A stretch of 64,000 bases of DNA from the NCBI GenBank assembly GCA_016784965.1, contig JADHTQ010000010.1:1-64000 (forward strand). Direction: 5' to 3'. The notes under the pieces are model-generated. The model did not search any database. It had not been told where the DNA came from and saw nothing but the letters and a program-made list of their open reading frames with translations. How positions within the stretch are numbered: the stretch's first letter is position 1; each line of letters opens with the position of its first letter. Shown in pieces: positions 53,929-63,304 of the stretch. A program made the position numbers and the translations under genes. This DNA is from Bacteriovoracaceae bacterium (lineage in GTDB: Bacteria > Bdellovibrionota > Bacteriovoracia > Bacteriovoracales > Bacteriovoracaceae).

Positions 53929-56290
53929 CTACTCTTGTACCACGTGAGGCATCGGACATAATTGAAGTACGACCACCTAGCTCTTCAGATGCAACTTTAA
54001 TAGCATTTAGGCCAATATTGGCGCCAGTTAAGTCGATGATTCCTGCTTTTGTTGAAAAACCTGAGTCTAAGACATGTTGAATAATCTCTTCATCATTTTC
54101 TTGCGCTACTATATCAGCAAGTCCGATTGACTCCATGTTTTTACGAATTGCATTGGCAGGTATTCCTTTACCGTCATCAGCAATAATAATATTTAAGGCT
54201 TGCTTTTTTTTGTTGCGGGCTATCGAGACAATAATTCTGATTAGGCCTTCTTCTGGTTTATTTGCACTTGTTCTTATATCAGGAGCTTCTATTCCATAAA
54301 AGAGCGCAAACCTTAAGGCATAGGTGAATGAATAAAAAAGATCATAGTAAAATTCGCCAACTAATCGGGTGTTTCCCCCTTCAATCTTTAGAGGTAAAAC
54401 TTTTTTACCAAGCTCGTGGGCAGTATCTTGAATTAAAGCATTATAGTGCTTCAGATAAAATTCAGCAGGCATTGCATATATATTGTCGACATATGAGTTA
54501 ATAATATTTGGAACTATTTTTTGCTTTCGCATTTCAAAATAAAAGTCTCGTATATTAACCGAGGACACACTTTGATGATAATCAAGGTCTTTCCATGCAT
54601 AAACGTTAATATAGTTGTGGTTTTCTTGAATGAATTTGTCTATTGCGGCCTCAATCTTGCGAGTAGCCTTGATGATACTTATGTAATGTTTTTTGACATC
54701 ACCATCAGGTTTAGATGCAATTGCAGTGAAATGTTTTAAGCAGGCTTGGAGGTATTGTTGTAAATCTTGCAATGAAAAAAAACTTGCATTTTGGTAAAGC
54801 TGCTCGAACTCTGTTAAAAAAACTTTCGTTTGAACTTCTATATTTGCAAAAAAGTCGTCTTTCATTTTCAACATGGAAAAGAAATAATTTACATCAGTAA
54901 GAAAATTATAAAAACAAAACTTATTATCAAGAATGGTTTTTATTTGCTCAGAATTTGTATTGTTGCCATCAGAGCTAGGTGGTTGAGTTTTGTCTTTTGA
55001 AGTTTTATTGAGACCGTCAAGTTGGATTGACTGCAGTGTAAATTGCTCCATTTTTTGTTCAGCTTTATTTTTTAACTCAGTATAGTCTTGTTTTAATTTT
55101 GTTATATCAAGATTTAGACTGTCTATTTGCTTTTGTCTATCGGACACTTCATCTTGTAATTTTTTAATAGAGTTGTTGTACTCCTGGTTGTCGCCATTAA
55201 AGTTAGCAATTTTGTCATCTTTGCCTTTAATTTCCGCCCTTAGCTTCATAACAATATCATCTTTCATTTCGATTTCGCTATTTAGCTCTTCTATCTCTGT
55301 ATCTTTGCTGCTCAACTCTTCTGACATATCCATTTGTTTTTTAGCGATACTAACAGGTGCTTTTGATTGCTCTAGCATTGACTCTAATATTTTTTTGTCT
55401 GAGTTACTTTTGTCTTGAGCTGATGATGGGATCTGTTTATTCATGATTATTGCAATTCCAAATGACAGCGCTAATAGACCGCAAAACACTAGAATAAATT
55501 TGAACTTGAGAGACTCGCCTGCTAACTGCAAAGTGTTTTGGCCGATAAACGACACGGCCTTGATATCGAAAATGTTTGTATTACTGTGTGCAAAGTTACC
55601 AAATTCATTATGGAGTGTGCTTTGGGAGCCACTTTTTGCTATGGTTGCAAGAACTGACTTAAGCAGTTTTTCTTTTGTGCTAAAATAGTCATCGGCCATA
55701 ATCACCTTGTTATTTTTTACAAAAAAGGTCTTGTAAATGTTTACGGGATTTGGGTCTATGAACAAGTTTTCAATGAATAGTAGAACTTCTATTATTTCAT
55801 TTTCATCGGGGGTTGTGCGATAGAGGGCCAATACATTTTTTGTTCTACGTTGTATTTTTATATCACCGGAAGTAAGACCTACAAAGTCAGCACGGAGGTG
55901 CACTGTATCTTTTCCAATAAGCTTCTTTTTCTTTTTTTTAACTAATTCTGAAACGACAAAATACTTATCTTTGTCGTTATTTATCATTACCCTCATTCTC
56001 AAAATAGACGGAATCTGCTTAAACAGATCTTTTGCTTCTTTAGAAAAGCTACCTGTTTTTTTACTAAAACCAGCAGCTAAACTAGCTATGTTAAAATTGG
56101 TTGATAAAATAGTTTGCTCGAATATGTGAGCCGTTTGTTTTGCCGATGACACCAGCGCATGGGAAATAAATGAATTCTGGTTTCTTGACATCGTGCTATT
56201 TACGATGGGTAAAATAACACACATCCCCAAAAAAGGGATTAATATAACAATAAGAAAAAGTTGATACTTCCAATGTAACTTTTTAAGCAT
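53897..56290 (-). CDS. CheA-like membrane protein with degenerate ATP site
   Basis: The 797 residues have a membrane helix (about 11-30), an extracytoplasmic domain (about 35-255), a second helix (FKFILVFCGLLALSFGIAII), a long coiled coil (about 300-440), a helical domain, and a C-terminal GHKL ATPase. The latter has ADDGKGIPANAIRKNMESIG and GFSTKAG-DLTGANIGLN, close to CheA. Where CheA has its Asn-bearing N-box (HLLRNAVDHGIE), this reads SFTYALRFALFYGIE, lacking the Mg-binding Asn. No H-box is seen. It is either a sensor that binds but does not hydrolyse ATP or a pseudokinase scaffold. It is divergent from the next gene. Confidence 0.75.
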   Translation of the reverse strand: MLKKLHWKYQLFLIVILIPFLGMCVILPIVNSTMSRNQNSFISHALVSSAKQTAHIFEQTILSTNFNIASLAAGFSKKTGSFSKEAKDLFKQIPSILRMRVMINNDKDKYFVVSELVKKKKKKLIGKDTVHLRADFVGLTSGDIKIQRRTKNVLALYRTTPDENEIIEVLLFIENLFIDPNPVNIYKTFFVKNNKVIMADDYFSTKEKLLKSVLATIAKSGSQSTLHNEFGNFAHSNTNIFDIKAVSFIGQNTLQLAGESLKFKFILVFCGLLALSFGIAIIMNKQIPSSAQDKSNSDKKILESMLEQSKAPVSIAKKQMDMSEELSSKDTEIEELNSEIEMKDDIVMKLRAEIKGKDDKIANFNGDNQEYNNSIKKLQDEVSDRQKQIDSLNLDITKLKQDYTELKNKAEQKMEQFTLQSIQLDGLNKTSKDKTQPPSSDGNNTNSEQIKTILDNKFCFYNFLTDVNYFFSMLKMKDDFFANIEVQTKVFLTEFEQLYQNASFFSLQDLQQYLQACLKHFTAIASKPDGDVKKHYISIIKATRKIEAAIDKFIQENHNYINVYAWKDLDYHQSVSSVNIRDFYFEMRKQKIVPNIINSYVDNIYAMPAEFYLKHYNALIQDTAHELGKKVLPLKIEGGNTRLVGEFYYDLFYSFTYALRFALFYGIEAPDIRTSANKPEEGLIRIIVSIARNKKKQALNIIIADDGKGIPANAIRKNMESIGLADIVAQENDEEIIQHVLDSGFSTKAGIIDLTGANIGLNAIKVASEELGGRTSIMSDASRGTRVVIDVPLIEYI

Positions 56291-56339
56291 TGCCTTTATT
56301 TTTGCAGATGTTTATCTACTAATAGTTTACCATAGATAT

Positions 56340-57086
56340 ATGCAATTAAAAAATCTATCAGTTATAGATAAGAGATACTTAGGCCTTTCTACACTTGTTG
56401 TTTTGCTCGTCTCTATCCTCCTGCTAGCAGAACAGTTACTTTTTAGTGAATTCTATGATTTTACAGATGCCATCTCATCACGTCGAGTAAAGGTTGCTGT
56501 CCAGTTACCTTCAATTAGATTCTTTGGAGATAAAAGGGATGTCCCTCGTAAGAAGATTGTAAAACTTCATGTACCAAAGGCCAAGCCGAAAGATAAAAAA
56601 GCTACAGTACCAGAAATCAAAACAGCACCGGTGGTTGTGCCAAAACCAGCTCCAGTAGTGGAGCCGACTGCCGAGCCGGCAGTGATGCCAGATGCTCCTT
56701 TGCAAATACCTCCACAGCAGAACTTGACGATGGTGCCCTACGGCTTAGAAGCGACTTCAAATGGTATGGCAGTAATGAGTTCTGTTAGTTTAGAAAATAT
56801 ATCAGTTGGGAAGGAATTTATTTTTCTAAAGGGTGAGAAGATGTCGCCAATTACATTTGGTTGGGAGCCAATTGAGTCTGCTTACAGATACGTTATCGAA
56901 ATAAGTACCGATAGTGGTTTTAAAAGGATTGTCATTCGCAAAAAGCTAAAACAAAATCTATTTGTTTTGAAGCCAAAACGCTATCTTAACAAGAGGCTGT
57001 TTTGGAGGGTCAGGTCTATGAGTAGATCTAAAAAGTCTGCATGGTCAAAAAAGAAAACTATTAAGCTAAAAAGTGTAGATTTGTAG
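56340..57086 (+). CDS. membrane protein with Pro-rich linker and Fn3-like domain
   Basis: A 248-residue protein with one N-terminal transmembrane helix (LGLSTLVVLLVSILLLAEQLL), a Pro/Lys-rich linker (about 78-130, VVVPKPAPVVEPTAEPA), and a C-terminal beta domain with FGWEPIESAYRYVIEIS and FWRVRSMS, as in fibronectin-III-like modules. The layout (anchor, Pro-rich span, small domain) is TonB-like in shape only. It is divergent from the CheA-like gene, with a 49-base gap, and may be co-regulated with it. Function unknown. Confidence 0.7.
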   Translation: MQLKNLSVIDKRYLGLSTLVVLLVSILLLAEQLLFSEFYDFTDAISSRRVKVAVQLPSIRFFGDKRDVPRKKIVKLHVPKAKPKDKKATVPEIKTAPVVVPKPAPVVEPTAEPAVMPDAPLQIPPQQNLTMVPYGLEATSNGMAVMSSVSLENISVGKEFIFLKGEKMSPITFGWEPIESAYRYVIEISTDSGFKRIVIRKKLKQNLFVLKPKRYLNKRLFWRVRSMSRSKKSAWSKKKTIKLKSVDL

Positions 57087-57208
57087 TCGATTCGTAATTA
57101 TTTAACACACGGAAGCACATATTAGAGAAAAGTAATTAAATGTAAGAATTTAAACCTGTAAATCTCGTCTTTAGTTTGACATATTTGCTCTGTTACTTCA
57201 ACAAAGGT

Positions 57209-58111
57209 ATGATTTTGCTAGTTACTCGGACTATGTTCTTATTTATTACTGTTTCTTACTTTCTAATAAACTCTCAGCATGCATTTAGTTTTACAATTCC
57301 AAAAGTAATTTATGGAACTGATAATCGGATGGAAGTTGCAAAGTATGACAACTCAACGTTCCAGGAGTTTGCAAGATCAACTGCTGGTATGATTGAGCGC
57401 GAAAACTTAATTCTGCAAGATGATGGTACTTACACAATTAAGGCCAAAACACTAGGCCAGGCAATGAACTTGTGCCCACAAGAGCTCTTTAGAGACCAAT
57501 TGACTGCAGTTAATTGCTCTGGATTCCTAGTGGCACCAGATATCTTAATTACTGCAGGTCACTGCGTTAACGCTTACGATTTCTGTAGCAGCCAAAAGTG
57601 GATTTTTGATTTTGTAAAGGGAGTTACCTCTCTAAACAAAGACAGCATTTATGGCTGTAAAGAAGTACTACACAAGGAACAAAGTGCAATAACTAAGGCC
57701 GACTATGCAATTGTGAGGCTTGATCGACCAGTGCTTGATCGCTCGCCACTTGAGTTTAGAACTGAAGGTACAATCAGCCAGGATGAGCAAGTGGTTCTTG
57801 CGGGACATCCTTCGGGATTACCCACCAAGATAACAGATAATGCTGCTGTGCGCTCGATAACAGGTGATGTTTATTTTACGGTAAATATTGATAGCTTTGC
57901 TGGAAACTCTGGTTCTCCAATTTTTAACAAAGAAACTGGAGTTGTTGAAGGGATCTTGGTCCGCGGTGAGCAAGATTATGCATACAAACCTGCAGAGTCA
58001 TGTGTTACTGTAAATGTGTGTAAAGAAGATGAGTGTCGTGGTGAAGACGTAACCAATATCACGTTTATTAGCAGTAAAATTCTAGAACTGCTCCAGCCTG
58101 AGGGCCGATAG
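57209..58111 (+). CDS. secreted trypsin-like serine protease (S1)
   Basis: The protease has the full chymotrypsin-fold triad: TAGHC (His), KADYAIVRLD (Asp) and FAGNSGSP (Ser). Paired Cys surround the active His, and further Cys lie at the C-terminal side (CVTVNVCKEDEC). It resembles V8/S1B-type bacterial proteases. I start at the ATG at 57209 for a signal peptide with a charged n-region; the frame is open from a TTG at 57176, and an ATG at 57233 is also possible. None has a good Shine-Dalgarno. Its last 30 bases overlap the convergent double-RDD gene. Confidence 0.87.
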   Translation: MILLVTRTMFLFITVSYFLINSQHAFSFTIPKVIYGTDNRMEVAKYDNSTFQEFARSTAGMIERENLILQDDGTYTIKAKTLGQAMNLCPQELFRDQLTAVNCSGFLVAPDILITAGHCVNAYDFCSSQKWIFDFVKGVTSLNKDSIYGCKEVLHKEQSAITKADYAIVRLDRPVLDRSPLEFRTEGTISQDEQVVLAGHPSGLPTKITDNAAVRSITGDVYFTVNIDSFAGNSGSPIFNKETGVVEGILVRGEQDYAYKPAESCVTVNVCKEDECRGEDVTNITFISSKILELLQPEGR

Positions 58112-60364
58112 TTTCTTTTTCAACTCTTTTAATTCGTTTAAAAATTTCCTGCTATGCTTTGAGCCGGGTTTACTAGCAGCACTGATGTGACCTTTTATAA
58201 CATTTGTGAGCAAATTAAATAGCGTCCCATCTCTTTTATCAACATTCAATTTGATTTTATCAATAATATATTCTTCCATCCACATCCTGTATTTTGCAGG
58301 TAAATGGCCGCCATTATAAAAGTCAAAGACGTGATACATATTGAAATCTTCCAAGGTTTCTGGCAATTGCATAATATCTTTGTATTCAAATAGCCACTCT
58401 ACATTGCTGCCAAAAACATGCTTAAATATGTCAATTTTATCTTTTTGAGCAACAGCGTCTTTGGCTTGCCACCTAAAAGAATATGTACCTCCCCACCAAC
58501 TAGTTAGTGGTATAAAGTAGTCTTTGGAGCTAAATTCATTTTCCTTTACCAACGCATCGGGATTAGGCTTAACTGCAACTTGCAAAATTTTATGTTCTTG
58601 CATCTTAAACAGTTTGATACCCTCAATGATCTCATCTTTTTCTACGAAAAACTTTAGGAGATAATTTCTTATTTTGACGTAACTTTCAAGAAAAGGGCCA
58701 TGTTGAATAATGTGTAGAGGAGATGTTTGTAATCCTAGCTCAAGTGAACTTTGGACAACATCAAGGAGCTCCATTTTGAGAGGTTTACTCATGTGAGCAC
58801 TAGACAGTTTTTTTGTTTTTTTATCTGTCTCTACAAATTTCTCTCGTGGGGGTAGTTTGAGATTTTGCCCAATGAATTTAGTGGCATTGGGAAATTTGTA
58901 CTTAAAAAGCAAATCGCTTGAGTTTCCTATCCGAAATAGTTTTGGCAAGTCAATTCTAAAAGTATGATCAAATTGGCACAAGACATGCTTTTTCATATTA
59001 TAGAACCAAAGCTGTGGCTTGGGCATGTCATCTTTTGCTGTTGTGTTTGAAGCACTAGGAAGTAGTACATATGAAGTGATGTGTTCAGGCAATTGAATTT
59101 TGCTTGAGTAGTTAAAAGAATTACTATATGACCTATTCGTCTTTATTTTTCGTAACTGTTTTTTAGTTAGCTTATATGGTTTTATTAAACTAACTTGAAG
59201 GCCATTAATATATTTAGGATTGAGGGTCAGCGGGGCAAATAAAACCATGATTATAAAAAATGGGATAGCTAAAACAACTCCCAGTAAGAACAAAGGATTT
59301 CTTGAGCGCGTTAGGGTTGTAAAAGTCATTATTTCTTTTATAGTTCTTTTTTTAAGTAAAGATGGCAGGTCGAAGATAACAAATGGAGACACAATGGCTG
59401 TCAGGATGACTCGTATTAATCCTGCCAACCTAACACCTATGAAGCTGCCATTTGCATGAATTCCAACGGCGAGTTGTGAAATAGTGACCCCAAAAAGTAG
59501 AGTTGAAATTAGTGAATACAGCAGCAGTAACACTACAATGTTAAATACAAAAGGAGATATTAGGTCCGGTATTTCAGAGATTAAAGGGGTAAAATACTTG
59601 CTTATGGAGCTAGTAGTTTGTTTGGAAAAGCGACCGACAGTGGTTTCTATAAATTTCCACGAAAGAACAGCAAAAGGGTAAACATACACTTTAAAACTAA
59701 AGAAAAACTGTTTGTGTAATTCGCTACTATACTTTTGAAAAGATGCAAAAGTTTTTAGGAAGTAGTACAAACAATATGTTAAAGAAATATCTCCCATCAG
59801 GGCATAAAAGCGCAGTAATCCATGAACAGGAATACAGTTTCCAGCTTTTAGTTTATCTAAGATACCACCCACTGACTGTAAAACGGTCAAGGTCATGATC
59901 TCTTTGAGAGTCCGGCGCGTAAACAAGCATGGAAGGTCAAACATTAAAAAGGGACCGAGAATAACTGCTAGAAGGGATCTAAATATACCCATAATTCTGA
60001 TTAAAAAAGGATTGCCTTTTACTCTTATACCAAACATAAATTGAGAGAGTGATACTCCTACAATTAAATTAGAAACAATTTGAAAAGTTATGTATAAGGC
60101 CATTGATGGTATGAAAACATTTAGCAATAGTGGTAATTGCTTCATCATGCTTGGCTCTAAGATGGGTTTAAGATGGATTAGAATTTTGTTGTTAATTTGA
60201 GTCGCATAGTTTTTTAAAAAAGCTAAACGCAAAAATTCTTTGTGTAAGACCACTGCTATGGTTATGTCACATAATAAAGCAACAAACCTTTGAAGAGGTC
60301 CAGCAATTACAATACTAGCTGTAACTTTTTTTGGCTTTGTTTTAGCACCGAGCTTAGCTTTCAA
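58082..60364 (-). CDS. double RDD-like membrane protein with large cytosolic domain
   Basis: The 760 residues contain two related RDD-like membrane modules (about 20-170 and 180-360). Each has a VSLSQFMFGIRVKGN / VTISQLAVGIHANGS stretch, then FRSLLAVILGPFLMFDLP / IRVILTAIVSPFVIFDLP and RRTLKEIMTLT / KRTIKEIMTFT. This is an obvious internal duplication. The C-terminal half (about 400-760) is hydrophilic and has no known domain. The protein may be a transporter-like scaffold. Upstream, on the opposite strand, are the GYF-like and ParA genes. Confidence 0.7.
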   Translation of the reverse strand: MKAKLGAKTKPKKVTASIVIAGPLQRFVALLCDITIAVVLHKEFLRLAFLKNYATQINNKILIHLKPILEPSMMKQLPLLLNVFIPSMALYITFQIVSNLIVGVSLSQFMFGIRVKGNPFLIRIMGIFRSLLAVILGPFLMFDLPCLFTRRTLKEIMTLTVLQSVGGILDKLKAGNCIPVHGLLRFYALMGDISLTYCLYYFLKTFASFQKYSSELHKQFFFSFKVYVYPFAVLSWKFIETTVGRFSKQTTSSISKYFTPLISEIPDLISPFVFNIVVLLLLYSLISTLLFGVTISQLAVGIHANGSFIGVRLAGLIRVILTAIVSPFVIFDLPSLLKKRTIKEIMTFTTLTRSRNPLFLLGVVLAIPFFIIMVLFAPLTLNPKYINGLQVSLIKPYKLTKKQLRKIKTNRSYSNSFNYSSKIQLPEHITSYVLLPSASNTTAKDDMPKPQLWFYNMKKHVLCQFDHTFRIDLPKLFRIGNSSDLLFKYKFPNATKFIGQNLKLPPREKFVETDKKTKKLSSAHMSKPLKMELLDVVQSSLELGLQTSPLHIIQHGPFLESYVKIRNYLLKFFVEKDEIIEGIKLFKMQEHKILQVAVKPNPDALVKENEFSSKDYFIPLTSWWGGTYSFRWQAKDAVAQKDKIDIFKHVFGSNVEWLFEYKDIMQLPETLEDFNMYHVFDFYNGGHLPAKYRMWMEEYIIDKIKLNVDKRDGTLFNLLTNVIKGHISAASKPGSKHSRKFLNELKELKKKLSALRLEQF

Positions 60365-60457
60365 GGACTTCTCTGCTTTTTGTTAATAATTGCACTTAAC
60401 CGTTTTTCATAATATACTATACGATGATAGCAAACAAACGAATTGAAAACCATAGAA

Positions 60458-60772
60458 ATGAATAAAAATTGGTTAATACGGAAGCAGGATTTTACAATTA
60501 GTGGACCTGTATCTAAAGAAAAAATTCTTGAGTTAAGGGATAAAAAACTTTTGAGTCCTGATGATGAGTTATGTAGTGGTAACGGTTTTTGGTTTTTTGT
60601 AAAGGAAAATAGATTTTTTACAGATTATATAGAGCAAGATAATGTTCAGGTTTTTGATCCCATTCAAGATGCTCAGAATAAACTTACAGAAGTACAAAAG
60701 AATGAAATAATTGTTAGAAAGAAAAAGAAAAAAAAGAAGAAAAAAAAGAAAAAAGATAAAGATATTGAGTAG
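60458..60772 (+). CDS. GYF-like small protein with poly-Lys tail
   Basis: I take the ATG at 60458 (104 residues); a TTG at 60443 is open too. Residues 4-50 follow the GYF_2 pattern: W-L-I-R ... ISGPVSKEKILELRDKKLLSPDDE ... GFWFFV, a domain that binds proline-rich peptides. The tail is a run of 12 Lys, encoded by an A-rich tract (about 60719-60760) where slippage could occur. Similar GYF domains occur in predatory bacteria in envelope and motility proteins. It lies 28 bases ahead of the ParA gene in the same direction. Confidence 0.65.
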   Translation: MNKNWLIRKQDFTISGPVSKEKILELRDKKLLSPDDELCSGNGFWFFVKENRFFTDYIEQDNVQVFDPIQDAQNKLTEVQKNEIIVRKKKKKKKKKKKKDKDIE

Positions 60773-60800
60773 AGTGAAAAATATCATTTAAGGAGATCAG

Positions 60801-61928
60801 ATGTCCCAAAATTATTTCTCTGTAAAGAAGCTTTGTGAGATATTTGGTGGATCACACCTCAAATCAGAGTTATTGAATCTAGAGAAGAGTGGAAAAATTA
60901 ATCCTTCCAAGAAGTTTCGATCAGGAGCAATTTTAAAAAGAGGTTGGCCACTGGAAGATGTACCCTCCATAGGAGAGCACCTGGGATTTATGAAAAGCTT
61001 TAATAAGCCAGTTGCCCTAGCAGTATTTACTACCAAAGGTGGTGTTTTAAAGAGTACGATGGCCCTAAATATTGCAAGGATGGCTGCTCTTCATAATATT
61101 AAGACGTGCGTAGTTGGTCTTGATATTCAGGGCGATATCACCACTGCTTTAGGCCATGAAAATGACGTAGATGACTGTGATAATTTGGATGAGATTATTG
61201 AAAAACTTAATCGAACAAAGGGGCTTGCAGATCTTTTTCACAATCATGTTCGCTTGGAAGATATAATTAAAAGCACAGATATTCCCACGCTATCTTTGAT
61301 TCCAGAAACTCCTGAACTGGTGGCCTTAAATGATTCCTTAAATAATATGAACCGAAGAGAATATTGGCTCCAAGAAAAAATCGTAAGTAAACTAAAGGGA
61401 TACTTTGATTTAATTGTTATGGACTGTTCCCCCAACTGGAATAAACTTACCACAAATGCCCTGGTAGCATGTGATGTGCTAATTTCCCCACTGGAGTGCA
61501 AAATTAATAACTTCAGAAACTTCAAGGTCTTCAAGCTTTTTATTAAAGAATTTAAAGATGAAATGCATTTGGACTTTGAAAATATTTTTATTCCCACAAA
61601 ATATTGTGCAAATAGAAAGCTTGGCATGGAGATAAAAAATTGGTATCAGGTAAACGTATCTGGATGCACCTCTAGTGGCTTCAAAGAAAGTGTTATAAGT
61701 GAGGAGGCCTGTGCGCTGCACAAGGCGGTTCTGGAACATGCACCTTCAAAAAGTACTTCTAAGGAAATGAGAGAGCTTTTAATTGAAATTGGTGCCAGGG
61801 TAGATAGTTGCCTTGAGAGTGAAACAACACAAGAGCAAACAGAGCAATCATACCAATGGGATTATGACTATCATTTATCAAAAGGTTTAAGGCAAGAAGA
61901 TGGCGCTAAGTTTAAAAGAAGTTTCTAA
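60801..61928 (+). CDS. ParA-type ATPase with N-terminal DNA-binding-like region
   Basis: The 375 residues begin with a MerR-like helix-turn-helix region (YFSVKKLCEIFGG and on to about 65). The deviant Walker A is KGGVLKST (79-86), the A' motif is LDIQGD (107-112), and Walker B is LIVMDCSPN. Type Ia plasmid ParA proteins share this layout (DNA-binding N-terminus and KGGVxKT with a non-Gly residue before the Lys). It could segregate a replicon or position a cell structure. AAGGAG precedes the ATG. The next gene overlaps it by 29 bases. Confidence 0.82.
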   Translation: MSQNYFSVKKLCEIFGGSHLKSELLNLEKSGKINPSKKFRSGAILKRGWPLEDVPSIGEHLGFMKSFNKPVALAVFTTKGGVLKSTMALNIARMAALHNIKTCVVGLDIQGDITTALGHENDVDDCDNLDEIIEKLNRTKGLADLFHNHVRLEDIIKSTDIPTLSLIPETPELVALNDSLNNMNRREYWLQEKIVSKLKGYFDLIVMDCSPNWNKLTTNALVACDVLISPLECKINNFRNFKVFKLFIKEFKDEMHLDFENIFIPTKYCANRKLGMEIKNWYQVNVSGCTSSGFKESVISEEACALHKAVLEHAPSKSTSKEMRELLIEIGARVDSCLESETTQEQTEQSYQWDYDYHLSKGLRQEDGAKFKRSF

Positions 61929-62256
61929 GTCAAGCAGCAATAGCGGCGGTCTGGGCGGAGAGGAGTTTGATAAAAAACGAATATTAAGACCTTGGGAAGG
62001 GGTCGAAAAATTAGGGTTGCAAACAAGAACTATCCAGGCGCGCGAGGCAGTTATAAACGCACAACAAATCCAAAGCAGAAATAACGAATTGATAGATAAG
62101 CTAAAGGATAACCTGCAAGAAACGTTTCATATCAAAAAGAATATAGATCTAAGCAATCATGACTTAGGTGAGGTCAATGTGGCGGACCATAGCCGTACTA
62201 GCCCTGAAAAAGTTGCAGGCTTGTTAAGGCTTTTAAAGAGCTTCTTTGCAAGCTAA
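61900..62256 (+). CDS. small ParA-partner-like protein
   Basis: This 118-residue protein starts inside the end of the ParA gene (29-base overlap). It has a Ser/Gly-rich start, a Lys/Arg-rich middle (RTIQAREAVINAQQIQSRNNEL) and a helical tail. ParA operons usually pair with a ParB or small centromere-binding protein, and the position fits, but no HTH or ParB motif can be recognised. An adaptor controlling ParA is the alternative. Confidence 0.6.
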   Translation: MALSLKEVSKSSSNSGGLGGEEFDKKRILRPWEGVEKLGLQTRTIQAREAVINAQQIQSRNNELIDKLKDNLQETFHIKKNIDLSNHDLGEVNVADHSRTSPEKVAGLLRLLKSFFAS

Positions 62257-62267
62257 GGCGCAAAAAA

Positions 62268-62287
62268 GGCCCTCAATCAAGAGGGCC
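62268..62287 (-). terminator. terminator of the first tandem lipoprotein
   Basis: GGCCCTC pairs with GAGGGCC around AATCAA. Read on the minus strand it is followed by six T, so it ends transcription of the lipoprotein gene at 62329-63093; the plus-strand side lacks a T run. Confidence 0.8.
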
Positions 62288-62328
62288 CATAAGATATTAC
62301 AATAATTTCTTAAAAAAAGTGAGTCTAA

Positions 62329-63093
62329 TTACTCGTCGGTTCCTACAAATACTTTTGCAAGTACTTTGTGAGCTTTTTCAGCTGTCATACCATACTGTCC
62401 AGCAGCTTTAGAAACGAGGCTGTCATACTCAGCGCTATCACCTTGTACATTTTTAATATAAGCTTGTTCGACACCTTGTACAGTTGCATTTTCGTCACCT
62501 GTAATGGCCTTAGCAAACTGATCAGCATCTTGCATAGATTTGTTATCAAACTTATTCCATGCGTTAATTAGACCGGCCATTTGCATAGCTTTAGGAGCAG
62601 ATAACTCATATTGATTTTGTAAAACTGCAGCTTTAGCAGCAACAGCACCTTTTTCACTAACAGCAGCAGCTGCAAGAAGGTCTTTTGATCCATTGGCAGT
62701 TTGCTCAAACATGAACTCACCAGCGAAGCTACCACCAGGATTGTTAAAATAAGCGTCACCGTAATAAACCGTTTCGCCAAGACCTGTATCCCACTCATAA
62801 TCATGAATGTAAACTTCTTGGTATTCAGCATAATCTGCATAATCAAGCCAATCATCTCCAACTAAGTAGTTTTTGACGTCATAGGCCATATAACCATAAT
62901 CTACACTCCATACGACTACGAATCCTTCTGTAAGAGTATCTCTTTTTTCAATCCAAAAATAGTCATTAGATTCATCATTAAGTAGATCTACAAATTCTTG
63001 AACGCGGTCAACTGGAGTTCCTCCACCGCCGCCGCCGCATGACGCTAGGATAAGTGATGTAAGTAGCATAATTGCAAGTGTTAAGTTTTTCAT
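62329..63093 (-). CDS. secreted lipoprotein, tandem paralogue A
   Basis: I start at the ATG at 63093 (AGGAGA upstream; an ORF from 63171 lacks a site). This gives 254 residues with lipobox ILASC, then six Gly. The mature part has VDRVQEFVDLLNDES, DTLTEGFVVVWS, DYADYAEYQEVYIHDYE, then helices rich in Ala (KAHKVLAKVFVG at the end). The next gene is a clear paralogue (over half identical in the shared part). No family known; the acidic Tyr/Asp-rich first half and Ala-rich second half suggest two domains. Lipoprotein status is seen directly. Confidence 0.75.
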   Translation of the reverse strand: MKNLTLAIMLLTSLILASCGGGGGGTPVDRVQEFVDLLNDESNDYFWIEKRDTLTEGFVVVWSVDYGYMAYDVKNYLVGDDWLDYADYAEYQEVYIHDYEWDTGLGETVYYGDAYFNNPGGSFAGEFMFEQTANGSKDLLAAAAVSEKGAVAAKAAVLQNQYELSAPKAMQMAGLINAWNKFDNKSMQDADQFAKAITGDENATVQGVEQAYIKNVQGDSAEYDSLVSKAAGQYGMTAEKAHKVLAKVFVGTDE

Positions 63094-63237
63094 TTTGTTG
63101 TCTCCTAAATTGGGTTGTGAAATTGTTCGTTGTGTCGTAGGTCTACTTCGATTCATTGTATTGTTCAACAAAAATAGTATATATTGTAATAATTAAACAC
63201 GCGTCGCGTTATATACGTGAATAAAGTTCATTATGCA

Positions 63238-63265
63238 AAGGCCCTCTTTTTATAAAGAGGGCCTT
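63238..63265 (-). terminator. terminator of the second tandem lipoprotein
   Basis: AAGGCCCTCTTT pairs with AAAGAGGGCCTT around a 4-base loop (12 bp), just downstream of the paralogue at 63305. It has the same GGCCCTC core as the terminator at 62268. Confidence 0.75.
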
Positions 63266-63304
63266 CTTAAATACTTATAATAAGGTGAGAATATTAGCGA
63301 ACTT

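Noticed and set aside
62263-62290. Plus-strand terminator for the parA partner gene
   Set aside because: The hairpin has its T run only on the minus-strand side, so it is assigned to the convergent lipoprotein gene.
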